Below, piece after piece: positions 26,124-34,606 of a stretch of DNA of 64,000 nt. The notes beneath the pieces are model-generated. The model was not told where the DNA came from. It did not search any database and worked only from the letters and a program-made list of their open reading frames with translations. The stretch spans positions 204,142-268,141 of the forward strand of contig JALNYU010000005.1 in NCBI GenBank assembly GCA_023229645.1, in the 5' to 3' direction. The stretch's first letter is position 1. Each line of letters begins with the position of its first letter. The DNA is from Nevskia sp. Lineage in GTDB: Bacteria > Pseudomonadota > Gammaproteobacteria > Nevskiales > Nevskiaceae. The position numbers were made by a program, and so were the translations under genes.

Positions 26124-27118
26124 CAGGCGTCCGCCAGCCAAGTCGCGGCCCGCTTCGCGAAGTAGGTCAGAATCATGTCGGCGCCGGCCCGGCGCAAACA
26201 CAGCAACGATTCCATCACGACTTTCTTTTCGTCGAGCCAGCCATTCTGTATCGCGGCTTTGAGCATCGCGTACTCGCCGCTGACTTGGTAGGCCGCAACC
26301 GGCACTTCGAAGCGATCTTTCACCCGGCGGATGATGTCGAGATACGGCATGCCGGGCTTGACCATGACGATGTCCGCGCCTTCGGCCAGATCCATCGCTA
26401 CTTCACGCAGCGCTTCGTCGGTGTTGGCTGGGTCCATCTGATACGTGCGCTTATCGCCTTTCAAGGTTGACGATGAGCCAACAGCGTCACGGAACGGCCC
26501 GTAAAAGCCGCTCGCGTACTTGGCTGCATAGCTGAGAATCAATGTGTTATGGCGTTGGTCGCGTTCAAGCACGGAGCGAATTGCGCCGACCCGGCCATCC
26601 ATCATGTCGCTCGGCGCGAGCACGTCGGCACCTGCGCGCGCCAATACAACCGCCTGCTTGCGCAGCGCTTCGACGGTGATGTCGTTCGCGACATAGCCGT
26701 GTTCGTCGAGGATGCCGTCATGACCATGGGTGGTATAGGGGTCAAGCGCGATATCGACGATCACGCCGAGATCCGGGCAGCTTTCCTTGATACGTGCGAT
26801 CGCCCGCGGCACCAAGCCATCCGGGTTCAGCGATTCGCTGCCGAGATCGTTTTTCAGCGCCGCAGGAATTACCGGGAACAGCGCCACGGCGGAAACGCCG
26901 AGTGCGTGCAGTTCCGCGCATTCCTGTGCCAGCGCGTCGAGATCGAGGCGGTGCACGCCGGGCATCGAACCGATTGGGCCGCAGAGCGTGCCTTCAGCAA
27001 CAAACAGCGGCTGAATCAGTTGGCCGGGGACTAAGCGGGTTTCGCGGACGAGTTCGCGAACAAAAGGCGTCGCGCGCAGCCGGCGCGGGCGGGTATTCGG
27101 GTATGCGGGAGAGTTCAC
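26123..27118 (-). CDS. hemB: Delta-aminolevulinic acid dehydratase (porphobilinogen synthase)
   Basis: Condenses two 5-aminolevulinate molecules to porphobilinogen in heme synthesis. The 331-residue protein carries RPRRLRATPFVRELVRET near the start, the Mg-dependent metal region ALDPYTTHGHDGI, and the two Schiff-base lysines in YAAKYASGFYGPFRDA and MVKPGMPYLD. The Asp-rich type metal site (no Cys triad) suggests a Mg-dependent rather than Zn-dependent enzyme. The start codon is GTG at 27118. It is transcribed ahead of aroE, and divergently from the sigma factor. Confidence 0.96.
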   Translation of the reverse strand: MNSPAYPNTRPRRLRATPFVRELVRETRLVPGQLIQPLFVAEGTLCGPIGSMPGVHRLDLDALAQECAELHALGVSAVALFPVIPAALKNDLGSESLNPDGLVPRAIARIKESCPDLGVIVDIALDPYTTHGHDGILDEHGYVANDITVEALRKQAVVLARAGADVLAPSDMMDGRVGAIRSVLERDQRHNTLILSYAAKYASGFYGPFRDAVGSSSTLKGDKRTYQMDPANTDEALREVAMDLAEGADIVMVKPGMPYLDIIRRVKDRFEVPVAAYQVSGEYAMLKAAIQNGWLDEKKVVMESLLCLRRAGADMILTYFAKRAATWLADA

Positions 27119-27237
27119 GGCGGGCTCACAGTCTATATCTGCCGATTATAATCATGGTGCGCGAGGACTGAAGAAAGTACGTCGAAACCGTTCCGCGCTT
27201 GCTACCATCGTCGTCGAATTCCTGCCGCTACCGACCG

Positions 27238-27804
27238 ATGAGTTCTGCTCCCGCTTCCGCTGATCACCTTGCCACGCTACTCGCCGCCACCGGCCGCGGA
27301 GACGAACAGGCATTTTCCCAGCTCTACCAGCATAGCAGCGCGCATCTGTTTGGCCTGCTGCTGCGTATTCTTAATCGTCGGGACTGGGCGGAAGAAGCAT
27401 TGCAGGACTACTTTCTGCGAATCTGGCAGAAGGCGGAGACCTACGCGCCAGAAAAAGGCGCTGCGCTGGCTTGGCTGCTAACGGTTGCCCGCTACCGCGC
27501 ACTCGACCTACTACGCGTGAAGCGGCCCGAGGTCTCATTGCTTGACGAAGCGGAGGCGCCTGCGATGACCTTTGCCGACCCCGCCGAAAACCCCGAAGCA
27601 CGGGCGATTGAGCAGGATGGGCTGGGTCGCCTGAGTGATTGCATGAATGGCTTACAGAGCGAGCAGAAACGCAGCGTGCTGCTCGCGTATTACGGCGGCT
27701 ATACGCATCAAGAACTGGCACAGCGCTTAAAAGCGCCGCTAGGCACGGTAAAAAGCTGGGTTCGACGTGGCTTGCTGAGTCTGCGCGAATGTTTGGACCG
27801 GTGA
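27238..27804 (+). CDS. ECF-type RNA polymerase sigma factor (SigK-like)
   Basis: A 188-residue group 4 sigma factor. Region 2 is seen as FSQLYQHSSAHLFGLLLRIL then AEEALQDYFLRIWQKAETY with the DNA-melting WLLTVARYRALDLLR; region 4 is QKRSVLLAYYGGYTHQELAQ and APLGTVKSWVRRGLLSLREC. The ATG at 27238 is preferred over one at 27199 because the extra 13 residues are not family-like. Ten bases separate it from the anti-sigma gene, the standard arrangement in which the membrane protein holds the sigma factor until a signal arrives. Signal and regulon are not apparent. Confidence 0.93.
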   Translation: MSSAPASADHLATLLAATGRGDEQAFSQLYQHSSAHLFGLLLRILNRRDWAEEALQDYFLRIWQKAETYAPEKGAALAWLLTVARYRALDLLRVKRPEVSLLDEAEAPAMTFADPAENPEARAIEQDGLGRLSDCMNGLQSEQKRSVLLAYYGGYTHQELAQRLKAPLGTVKSWVRRGLLSLRECLDR

Positions 27805-27814
27805 ACTGCACGCG

Positions 27815-28585
27815 ATGAAATACAACAATCTCAAACTCCGGCAATTACTCGCCGCTGAATATGTGCTCGGCTTGCTGCGCGGCCGCGCCCGTCGGCGTTT
27901 CGAGCGACTGCTGCGCGCCGATGCGGGCTTGCGCACTGAAGTCACCTACTGGGAAGTTCGATTCAGCGAATTCGCCGCCCAGATTTCGCCGGTAGCGCCG
28001 CCGCCCGCGGTTTGGCTGAACCTGCAACACCGCGTGCAAGCGGGCAATAATAAAGTCGTGCCGCTACGGCGCCCGACGACTGCGCAAGAAGCACCCGCGC
28101 CGCAAGCGGCGCCGTTGTGGCGCATCATCGCTGGCTTGGCCGCAGCGTTAATCGTCGTTGCCGTAATCGTTTCCGGGCAGCGTGGCGCACGTCAGACCCC
28201 ACCCGCTGTTGCTACGGCGCCCGCCTCGCCACCCACGCCCACGGCGGCAGCCACTGCCTATGTCGCGTTGTTAAAGCTGCCAGAAGCAACGATGCAGTGG
28301 ACGTTGAGCCTGACCCCTGAACGCGGCGCGATCAGCGTTGCCGCCAGCGGCGAATATGCCCAGCTCGGCGAGCATAGTCTGGAGCTCTGGGTGATCACGG
28401 CCACCGGCCCGGTATCGGTCGGCTTGCTGCCGGTCAGCGGCGTCGGCCACTTGAAGCTCCCGGCGGAACTGGCGACCGGCGAAACGGTGATGTTGGCGGT
28501 GACCTTGGAGCCGGTCGGTGGCGCGCCGAATGGCAAACCGACCGGGCCGGTACTGACCTCGGGGACCGCGATTAAAGTCGGCTGA
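27815..28585 (+). CDS. Membrane anti-sigma factor, RskA-like
   Basis: A 256-residue single-pass membrane protein. An N-terminal cytoplasmic anti-sigma domain (residues about 1-85, with LAAEYVLGLLRGRARRRFE) is followed by one transmembrane helix (IIAGLAAALIVVAVIV, about 105-121), a Pro/Ala-rich linker and a periplasmic RskA C-terminal domain (WTLSLTPERGAISVAASG, LWVITATGPVSVGLLPVSG). It follows the sigma gene with a ten-base gap and is predicted to bind and silence it. No zinc-binding HxxxCxxC motif is seen, as in the RskA class. Confidence 0.9.
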   Translation: MKYNNLKLRQLLAAEYVLGLLRGRARRRFERLLRADAGLRTEVTYWEVRFSEFAAQISPVAPPPAVWLNLQHRVQAGNNKVVPLRRPTTAQEAPAPQAAPLWRIIAGLAAALIVVAVIVSGQRGARQTPPAVATAPASPPTPTAAATAYVALLKLPEATMQWTLSLTPERGAISVAASGEYAQLGEHSLELWVITATGPVSVGLLPVSGVGHLKLPAELATGETVMLAVTLEPVGGAPNGKPTGPVLTSGTAIKVG

Positions 28586-28727
28586 TCAAAGCGCCGACTG
28601 CGTATTGCTTTGGCGATTCGCGCCGCTGACCGTGCAAAAACACCATAACGCGCTTGGGCGCCTTGGCGTGTCGATGCGGTTCTCGCTACTTTGTGTCTCG
28701 AAATAATAACGAGACCGAGGAGCGACG

Positions 28728-30221
28728 ATGTCCGTCAACCAAAAAATGCCGGTTTTGCTCGCAATCGACCAGGGGACAACCAGCAGTCGGGCGATTTTGT
28801 TTGATCGGTCTGGCAATGTCCTAGGCCGAGCGCAACGGGAACTGCCGCAATCATTTCCCCAGCCGGGTTGGGTCGAGCACGATGCCGAGCGCATCTGGCA
28901 GGACGTGCGCGCTTGCGTCAGCCAAGTGCTCGCCGAACAGGGATTAAGTGCGCGCGACATTACGGCGCTTGGCATCACCAATCAACGTGAAACGACCGTC
29001 CTATGGGAACGCGCCAGCGGCCGGCCGCTACATCCAGCCATCGTCTGGCAGGATCGACGCACCGCCGAATTTTGCTTAAGCCAAGCCGATGCAGCGCGCC
29101 AACTTGGCCTGCATGCGCGCACCGGTTTGCTGCTTGATCCGTATTTTTCGGCGACGAAACTGGCTTGGTTGCTCGATCATATTCCCGGTGCCCGGGCGCG
29201 TGCCGAAGCCGGCGAGCTGGCGTTTGGAACCATCGATAGCTGGCTGCTTTGGCAGCTCAGTGGCGGCCGCATCCATGCAACAGACGCCAGTAACGCTTCG
29301 CGTACCTTGCTCTATAACCTGCACACAGGCGCCTGGGACGACACGCTGCTCGCCTTCTTCAGAATCCCAGCGCCGCTATTGCCGACGGTTTATGACTGCG
29401 CAGCTGATTACGGCCATACCGACCCCGCCTTGTTTGGTGCATCAATACCGATATCGGCGCTGATCGGTGACCAGCAAGCGGCAACGGTCGGCCAAGCCTG
29501 CTTCGCCCCCGGCATGATCAAAAGCACCTACGGCACCGGTTGTTTCATGGTGCTGAATACCGGGGCGCAGGCGGTGACATCTCAGCATCGCTTGCTCGGT
29601 ACCACAGCGTATCGCCTGAATGGCGTTACAACACACGCGCTGGAAGGCAGCATTTTCGTCGCGGGGGCTGCAGTGCAATGGTTACGCGACGCAATGCACT
29701 TGATCGGCTCCGCAGCGGAAACTGAAGCGCTGGCCAGTTCGTTAAGCGATACGCAAGGAGTTTATCTGGTGCCGGCGTTTACCGGACTCGGCGCGCCCTA
29801 TTGGGACCCGCAGGCACGCGGGGCAATTTACGGCTTAACGCGGGACTCGGGCATCGCTCATATCGTCCGCGCAGCGCTGGAGTCAACCTGCTATCAAACG
29901 CGCGATCTGCGCGATGCGATGGCGAAAGACACCGTTGCGCCAACGGAGCTCCGCGTTGATGGCGGCATGACGGTGAATAACTGGCTTATGCAGTTTCTTG
30001 CCGATGTTCTCGGCATTCCCGTGGTACGGCCGAAAAACGTTGAAACAACGGCATTCGGCGCAGCGCTGATGGCGGGTTTGCAGGCTGGGGTGTATGGCTC
30101 ACTCGAAGAAATTGCTGAATTGTGGCGTGCCGATGCGCGTTTTGAGCCGCGAATGCCAATGCAGGAAGCCGATGCGCTTTATGCCGGCTGGTGCGCCGCC
30201 GTCGCCCGTACCCGAAGCTAA
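28728..30221 (+). CDS. glpK: Glycerol kinase
   Basis: Phosphorylates glycerol to sn-glycerol-3-phosphate with ATP in the cytosol. The 497-residue protein has the FGGY-kinase hallmarks: AIDQGTTSSRAILFD at the N-terminus, TNQRETTVLWER, IGDQQAATVGQACF and KSTYGTGCFMV, and the GGMTVNNWLMQFLAD C-terminal FGGY signature region. An ATG with a GAGGAGCGACG ribosome-binding site marks the start. Neither a glycerol facilitator gene nor glpD is visible in the window. A hairpin follows the stop. Confidence 0.97.
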   Translation: MSVNQKMPVLLAIDQGTTSSRAILFDRSGNVLGRAQRELPQSFPQPGWVEHDAERIWQDVRACVSQVLAEQGLSARDITALGITNQRETTVLWERASGRPLHPAIVWQDRRTAEFCLSQADAARQLGLHARTGLLLDPYFSATKLAWLLDHIPGARARAEAGELAFGTIDSWLLWQLSGGRIHATDASNASRTLLYNLHTGAWDDTLLAFFRIPAPLLPTVYDCAADYGHTDPALFGASIPISALIGDQQAATVGQACFAPGMIKSTYGTGCFMVLNTGAQAVTSQHRLLGTTAYRLNGVTTHALEGSIFVAGAAVQWLRDAMHLIGSAAETEALASSLSDTQGVYLVPAFTGLGAPYWDPQARGAIYGLTRDSGIAHIVRAALESTCYQTRDLRDAMAKDTVAPTELRVDGGMTVNNWLMQFLADVLGIPVVRPKNVETTAFGAALMAGLQAGVYGSLEEIAELWRADARFEPRMPMQEADALYAGWCAAVARTRS

Positions 30222-30252
30222 GGCCAGCGCAAATACCTTCGGGCAATAAAAA

Positions 30253-30278
30253 TCCCGGGGCGCCAAAGCGCCCCGGGA
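30253..30278 (-). terminator. Intrinsic-type terminator of the subtilase gene (possibly bidirectional)
   Basis: Perfect 11-bp inverted repeat, arms 30253-30263 and 30268-30278, with the loop CAAA. Read on the minus strand the stem is followed by TTTTTATTG, a good intrinsic terminator for the leftward subtilase gene. The plus-strand side has no T run but the same stem could limit glpK read-through. Confidence 0.75.
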
Positions 30279-30316
30279 CTCATAACAGCTACAACTTACC
30301 GTTTACCGAAATGCGC

Positions 30317-32974
30317 TTAGGCGCGTTTACGGCGACGGAAGAACACGGCAACGAGGCCTGGCAACAACATCATCAGACCAAACGCACCACCGCCTTTCTT
30401 GGTACCGGTGCCGGTCAATGCCACCGTGTTCGGGCTGCCGGTGCCGGCGTCCGAAGCGATCGTTAGTGTTTCGCTAAATGCGCGAACCGCATTCGGAGCG
30501 AAGTTCACCGTAATTGCGCAGGTGCCGCCAACAGCAACCGCAGCGGAGCAGGTGTTGCTCTGCGTAAAGCCAGAGCCGCTGATCGAAACGCCCGACACGT
30601 TTAGCGGAGCGGTACCGGTGTTGGTCACCGTAACCGTCTGCGCCGTTCCAGTCTGGCCGTTACGAACTGAGCCAAAGCTCAGGCTGCCGGCCGAGAGGCC
30701 AATGAACGACTGCACGCCATTCGCAACAAGCGCGACGCTGATCGGCGATGACGGTGCGTTCGACAAAATGTCGAGCGAGCCGCTGAAGTTGCCGAGCGAT
30801 GTCGGCGTAACCGTTACGCCAACTGCACAGCTATCGCCAGCAGCAACCGTTGACACGCCATCAGTCGGACAAGTATTCGACGTGATGTTGAAGCCCAGCG
30901 TCGAAGTGACCGATGAGATCGTCAGCGGGAACGCGCCGGTGTTGGTCACGGTTAGCGTCTGCGCCGCTGACGTTGCGCCAAGGCGAACGTCGCCGAAGCC
31001 GAGCGTGGCAGCCGATAGGATCTGAATCGGCAGCAATTGCGACAGTGCAGCGTCCGCTTGGATAAAGCCGTAGCCGGAGTCGAAATCGACACCTGGAACG
31101 CCCATATCAATCGTCGTCGCCTTCATGGCGTCAATGACTTCAGCGGTGGTTGCCAGCGGTTGTGCTTCTTTCAATAGTGCAGCGACGCCCGCAGCGTGCG
31201 GAGCGGCAGCCGAAGTACCGAAGAAGTTGTAGTCGGCAGCGCCGTTGGTGCACTCCGGAACAGCGCTGCTACGGGCGCCAATCTGCTGTGCAAAGAACGT
31301 CGTTCTGCCACCATCTGGCGCAACAATTTCCGGCTTCTGACGGACATCCGGGGTGAACAAACGCTGACCGGTCAGATCAAACAGTACCGGTGTACCGCCT
31401 GCCGATGAGAAATCTTCTAACGTGAACTCAGGGAAGATGTCCGGCAAGCAAATCGGGTTCGCACGGAAGTACGAAGCACCGACCGCGACCGCACCGACCG
31501 CATTCGGGTGACCCTGAAGCGTGCCGCTATTGGTTGCGAACTGATCGACACTCAAGCCTTGATAGTTGATTTTCAGACGGCGCGGGGCTGCACCGCTGGC
31601 GACGCCAACGACGAGGCCTGCTTCAAAATCGGTGGCATTACCCAAGCCGCCGCCGAAGATTTGGAAGGGATCGTCGTTAATCAGACTCGGGCCGGTGCAG
31701 AAGATGATGTCATCTTCGGTAATTGGGCCAGTCGGGCCATTAGTCAGCAGGTTCGGGCCGACGGTCAAGCAGATGTCGACGGTGTTCTGGGCGCCAGAAC
31801 CACCCGTGCTGGCATACGGCTCATCCCATTGCAGATAGGTCAGGATGTTCGAACCGGCCGGGATCGTAATCGGCAACACGGTGGAGACCGTTGCGCCGGT
31901 GCTGTCAAAGTTATGCAGTCTTTCACCTGCGATGTCGGTACCTACATCACCGACGACGCCAGACTCACGGAACGGCGCTTCGTAAGAATCACGTGCGCTA
32001 TTACCCGCGGACGAGAAGTAGGCAACGCCACTTTGTGCGGCGATGTCGGCGGCCTGCGCGATGATGCCGTCCTGGAAGAACGGTTCGTCGAAGTAGGTCA
32101 CGTCATCGACGATAACCTGAGCGCCCGCATCGAGCAGTTCGAGAATGCCAGCCGCGAATGCGGCTTCGCCATTGAACGCGCTGTAGAACTTAAGACGCGA
32201 ACCCGGCGCAACGTCATAAATCAGCTGCGCCATTGCGCGGCCTTCGTCGGTGCCGCTGCCGCAGCCTTCTTCTTCCGCGAGCACGGTGACATCCGGCGGC
32301 AAATCGCCGGTGGCGATGTTGTCAGCGTAGGTGTCGAGCTGGAAGCCGCAATCGAAGCTGTCCGACATCACGCCAATGGTGATGCCAGAGCCCGTTACGC
32401 CATTAACTAGCGGCGAATTACGAAGGGCCAAGCTGCGTTGGATGAAGTCACCCTGAGTAACGACCGATCCTGAGTGCGTCCGCGCTTGCGATGCCCGCAT
32501 CGACGTAACGCCCCCAAATGCGGCAGCCGATTTCAGCTGATCGACCGGAATCCAGGCCGAGATGTGATTCTTGAAACGATAGGTTTTCGCGACGCCGAGC
32601 CGTTTCAGCTGGGCTTCGGTCGAAACGGCATCGCCTTTGGCGACGATTTCAACCAATACTGCCGGCACCGTTCTCGGAACAGACAGGTTGAGGCGTGCGT
32701 GCGGTGCAACTGACTTTAAGCTAGCCATTAGCTGGGCTTTCGGAGCGGTTTTCGCCGCCTCCGAAATGCGGACCAGCATGTCGTCCATCTTGACATAGCC
32801 TTGTTTTACTTTTTGTGCACGTGAAAGCGGCGTCACACCGTTTAGACGATGCAGAGAAATTTTACTCGCCGGCGCCACTCCCGCGGCGGCGGTTGCGTTG
32901 GGGAGGCCAGCAGCAGCAGCTGTGGCACCTGCCAACAGCGCTGCTGCGACCCCGCACAATACTTTTTTCGTCAT
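30317..32974 (-). CDS. Secreted subtilase-fold serine peptidase with repeated beta domains and C-terminal sorting-like tail
   Basis: An 885-residue exported protein. A signal peptide (about residues 1-22) is followed by a propeptide-like region and an S8-type catalytic core: ITIGVMSDSF (Asp205), TDEGRAMAQLIYDVAPG (Glu244 where a catalytic His would normally lie), an Asp pair about 290, and FFGTSAAAPHAAGVAALL (Ser588). Two repeats of the LSFGSVRNGQTGTAQTVTVT type follow (about residues 650-850). The tail GGGAFGLMMLLPGLVAVFFRRRKRA resembles a GlyGly-CTERM sorting signal cut by rhombosortase, so surface release is likely. The Glu suggests a sedolisin-like Ser-Glu-Asp mechanism. Confidence 0.88.
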   Translation of the reverse strand: MTKKVLCGVAAALLAGATAAAAGLPNATAAAGVAPASKISLHRLNGVTPLSRAQKVKQGYVKMDDMLVRISEAAKTAPKAQLMASLKSVAPHARLNLSVPRTVPAVLVEIVAKGDAVSTEAQLKRLGVAKTYRFKNHISAWIPVDQLKSAAAFGGVTSMRASQARTHSGSVVTQGDFIQRSLALRNSPLVNGVTGSGITIGVMSDSFDCGFQLDTYADNIATGDLPPDVTVLAEEEGCGSGTDEGRAMAQLIYDVAPGSRLKFYSAFNGEAAFAAGILELLDAGAQVIVDDVTYFDEPFFQDGIIAQAADIAAQSGVAYFSSAGNSARDSYEAPFRESGVVGDVGTDIAGERLHNFDSTGATVSTVLPITIPAGSNILTYLQWDEPYASTGGSGAQNTVDICLTVGPNLLTNGPTGPITEDDIIFCTGPSLINDDPFQIFGGGLGNATDFEAGLVVGVASGAAPRRLKINYQGLSVDQFATNSGTLQGHPNAVGAVAVGASYFRANPICLPDIFPEFTLEDFSSAGGTPVLFDLTGQRLFTPDVRQKPEIVAPDGGRTTFFAQQIGARSSAVPECTNGAADYNFFGTSAAAPHAAGVAALLKEAQPLATTAEVIDAMKATTIDMGVPGVDFDSGYGFIQADAALSQLLPIQILSAATLGFGDVRLGATSAAQTLTVTNTGAFPLTISSVTSTLGFNITSNTCPTDGVSTVAAGDSCAVGVTVTPTSLGNFSGSLDILSNAPSSPISVALVANGVQSFIGLSAGSLSFGSVRNGQTGTAQTVTVTNTGTAPLNVSGVSISGSGFTQSNTCSAAVAVGGTCAITVNFAPNAVRAFSETLTIASDAGTGSPNTVALTGTGTKKGGGAFGLMMLLPGLVAVFFRRRKRA

Positions 32975-33220
32975 TTAATTCAAACCCCTGTGTAAGTATA
33001 AAAAGATCTGCATGACCACCGATTCAGCCTATATCTTCCGCCCACATATTTTTGCAAAGCTGTGCCCCGAAGATATGGACTCTTTGCTCTTACTGCAAAC
33101 AAAAATTTCTACTTGTATGCGCGAGTGCGTACCTTGCAAATGCGGTGCCCGACAACCGGTTCCCTATGCCTAGCGGGCCACCGCGTGCAAAGATGATAGT
33201 TCAGGCGGGAAGAAGATCTC

Positions 33221-34600
33221 ATGAAAATTGTAATTTTAGGGGCTGGACAGGTCGGATCGACCCTGGCCGAGAATTTAGCCAACGAAGCGAACGACATCAC
33301 AGTCGTCGATGCCGACGCAGCAGCGTTAGCGAGTTTGCAGGAGCGGCTCGATATTCGAACGGTGTTAGGGCACGCCTCTTATCCCGATACATTGCGGCGC
33401 GCGAATGCCAACGATGCCGACATGGTGATCGCAGTTACGGATAGCGACGAAACCAATATGTTGGCTTGCCGCATCAGCCAGATGCTGTTTCATACGCCGA
33501 CCAAAATTGCACGTGTCCGGGCAGCGGACTATCTCAGCGAAGAGGATCGTTTATTTCTGCCTGATGCCTTATCGGTCGATATGCGCATCAGCCCTGAGCA
33601 GCTGGTTACCGACGCAATTCTGCGTTTGATCGAATATCCCGGTGCCTTACAGGTGGTCGATTTCGCTGACGGCCGCTTGCGGCTCGTCGCTGTGCGCGCC
33701 TACTACGGCGGGCCGCTGGTCGGGCATGCGTTGAAAGAGCTGCCGGCACGCCTGCCGCAGGGCATGGAAACGCGGATTGCCGCAATTTATCGTCGCGGCA
33801 AGCCGATTATTCCTGAGGGCTCGACCGTCATTGAAGCCGACGATGAAGTGTTCTTCGTCGCGGCGCGCGTGCATATCCCGAAAATCATGGCTGAGTTGCG
33901 GCGGCTAGATCGGCCTGTAAAACGGGTGATTCTCGCTGGCGGCGGCAATATTGGGCTGCGCTTGGCGCGCGCCCTGGAGAACAAGCTACAAGTCAAAATT
34001 ATCGAACGCGGGCGGGAGCGCGCGAAGTATCTTTCGGAAGTGCTGAATCACGTCGTGGTACTGGCCGGCGATGCTGCCAACGAGGCGCTATTGCTCGAAG
34101 AAAACATCGAAGATTGCGACGTATTTTGTGCGGTCACCAATGATGATGAAGCGAACATTTTGTCGGCGATGTTGGCCAAGCGGCTCGGTGCTAGTCGGGT
34201 GTTATCGCTGATCAATCGGCTCGCTTATGTCGATCTGGTCGAAGGTGGTGCAATCGACGTCGCTGTGTCGCCGCAGCAGGCCACGGTCAGCGCTTTGTTG
34301 GCGCATGTGCGACGCGGCGACGTCGCCAAAGTCCACTCGCTGCGGCGTGGCGCGGCGGAGGCGATTGAGGCGATTGCGCATGGTGATCGCCATAACTCGA
34401 AAATTGTCGGCCGCACGATTGAGGAAATCCGCCTGCCGACCGGCATCACGATTGGCGCAATTGTCCGCGGCGAAGACGTGATCATCGCCCATCGCAATAC
34501 CCGGATCGAAGCTGAAGATCATGTCATCTTGTTTATCGTCGATAAACGAAAAACGAAAGAAGTCGAAAAACTGTTCCAAGTCGGCCTGACGTTCGTCTAA
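33221..34600 (+). CDS. trkA: Trk potassium uptake system, NAD-binding regulatory protein TrkA
   Basis: Peripheral cytoplasmic subunit that gates the Trk K+ channel. The 459-residue protein is a tandem duplication: a first Rossmann domain with ILGAGQVGSTLAENLA (about residues 4-19), a regulatory RCK-C domain, then a second Rossmann domain with ILAGGGNIGLRLARALE (about 234-250) and a second RCK-C domain ending near LTFV. The AAGAAG ribosome-binding site lies just before the ATG. It converges on trkH with only six bases between the two stop codons, an uncommon layout because the genes for the two subunits are usually unlinked or co-directional. Confidence 0.96.
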   Translation: MKIVILGAGQVGSTLAENLANEANDITVVDADAAALASLQERLDIRTVLGHASYPDTLRRANANDADMVIAVTDSDETNMLACRISQMLFHTPTKIARVRAADYLSEEDRLFLPDALSVDMRISPEQLVTDAILRLIEYPGALQVVDFADGRLRLVAVRAYYGGPLVGHALKELPARLPQGMETRIAAIYRRGKPIIPEGSTVIEADDEVFFVAARVHIPKIMAELRRLDRPVKRVILAGGGNIGLRLARALENKLQVKIIERGRERAKYLSEVLNHVVVLAGDAANEALLLEENIEDCDVFCAVTNDDEANILSAMLAKRLGASRVLSLINRLAYVDLVEGGAIDVAVSPQQATVSALLAHVRRGDVAKVHSLRRGAAEAIEAIAHGDRHNSKIVGRTIEEIRLPTGITIGAIVRGEDVIIAHRNTRIEAEDHVILFIVDKRKTKEVEKLFQVGLTFV

Positions 34601-34606
34601 AAATTG

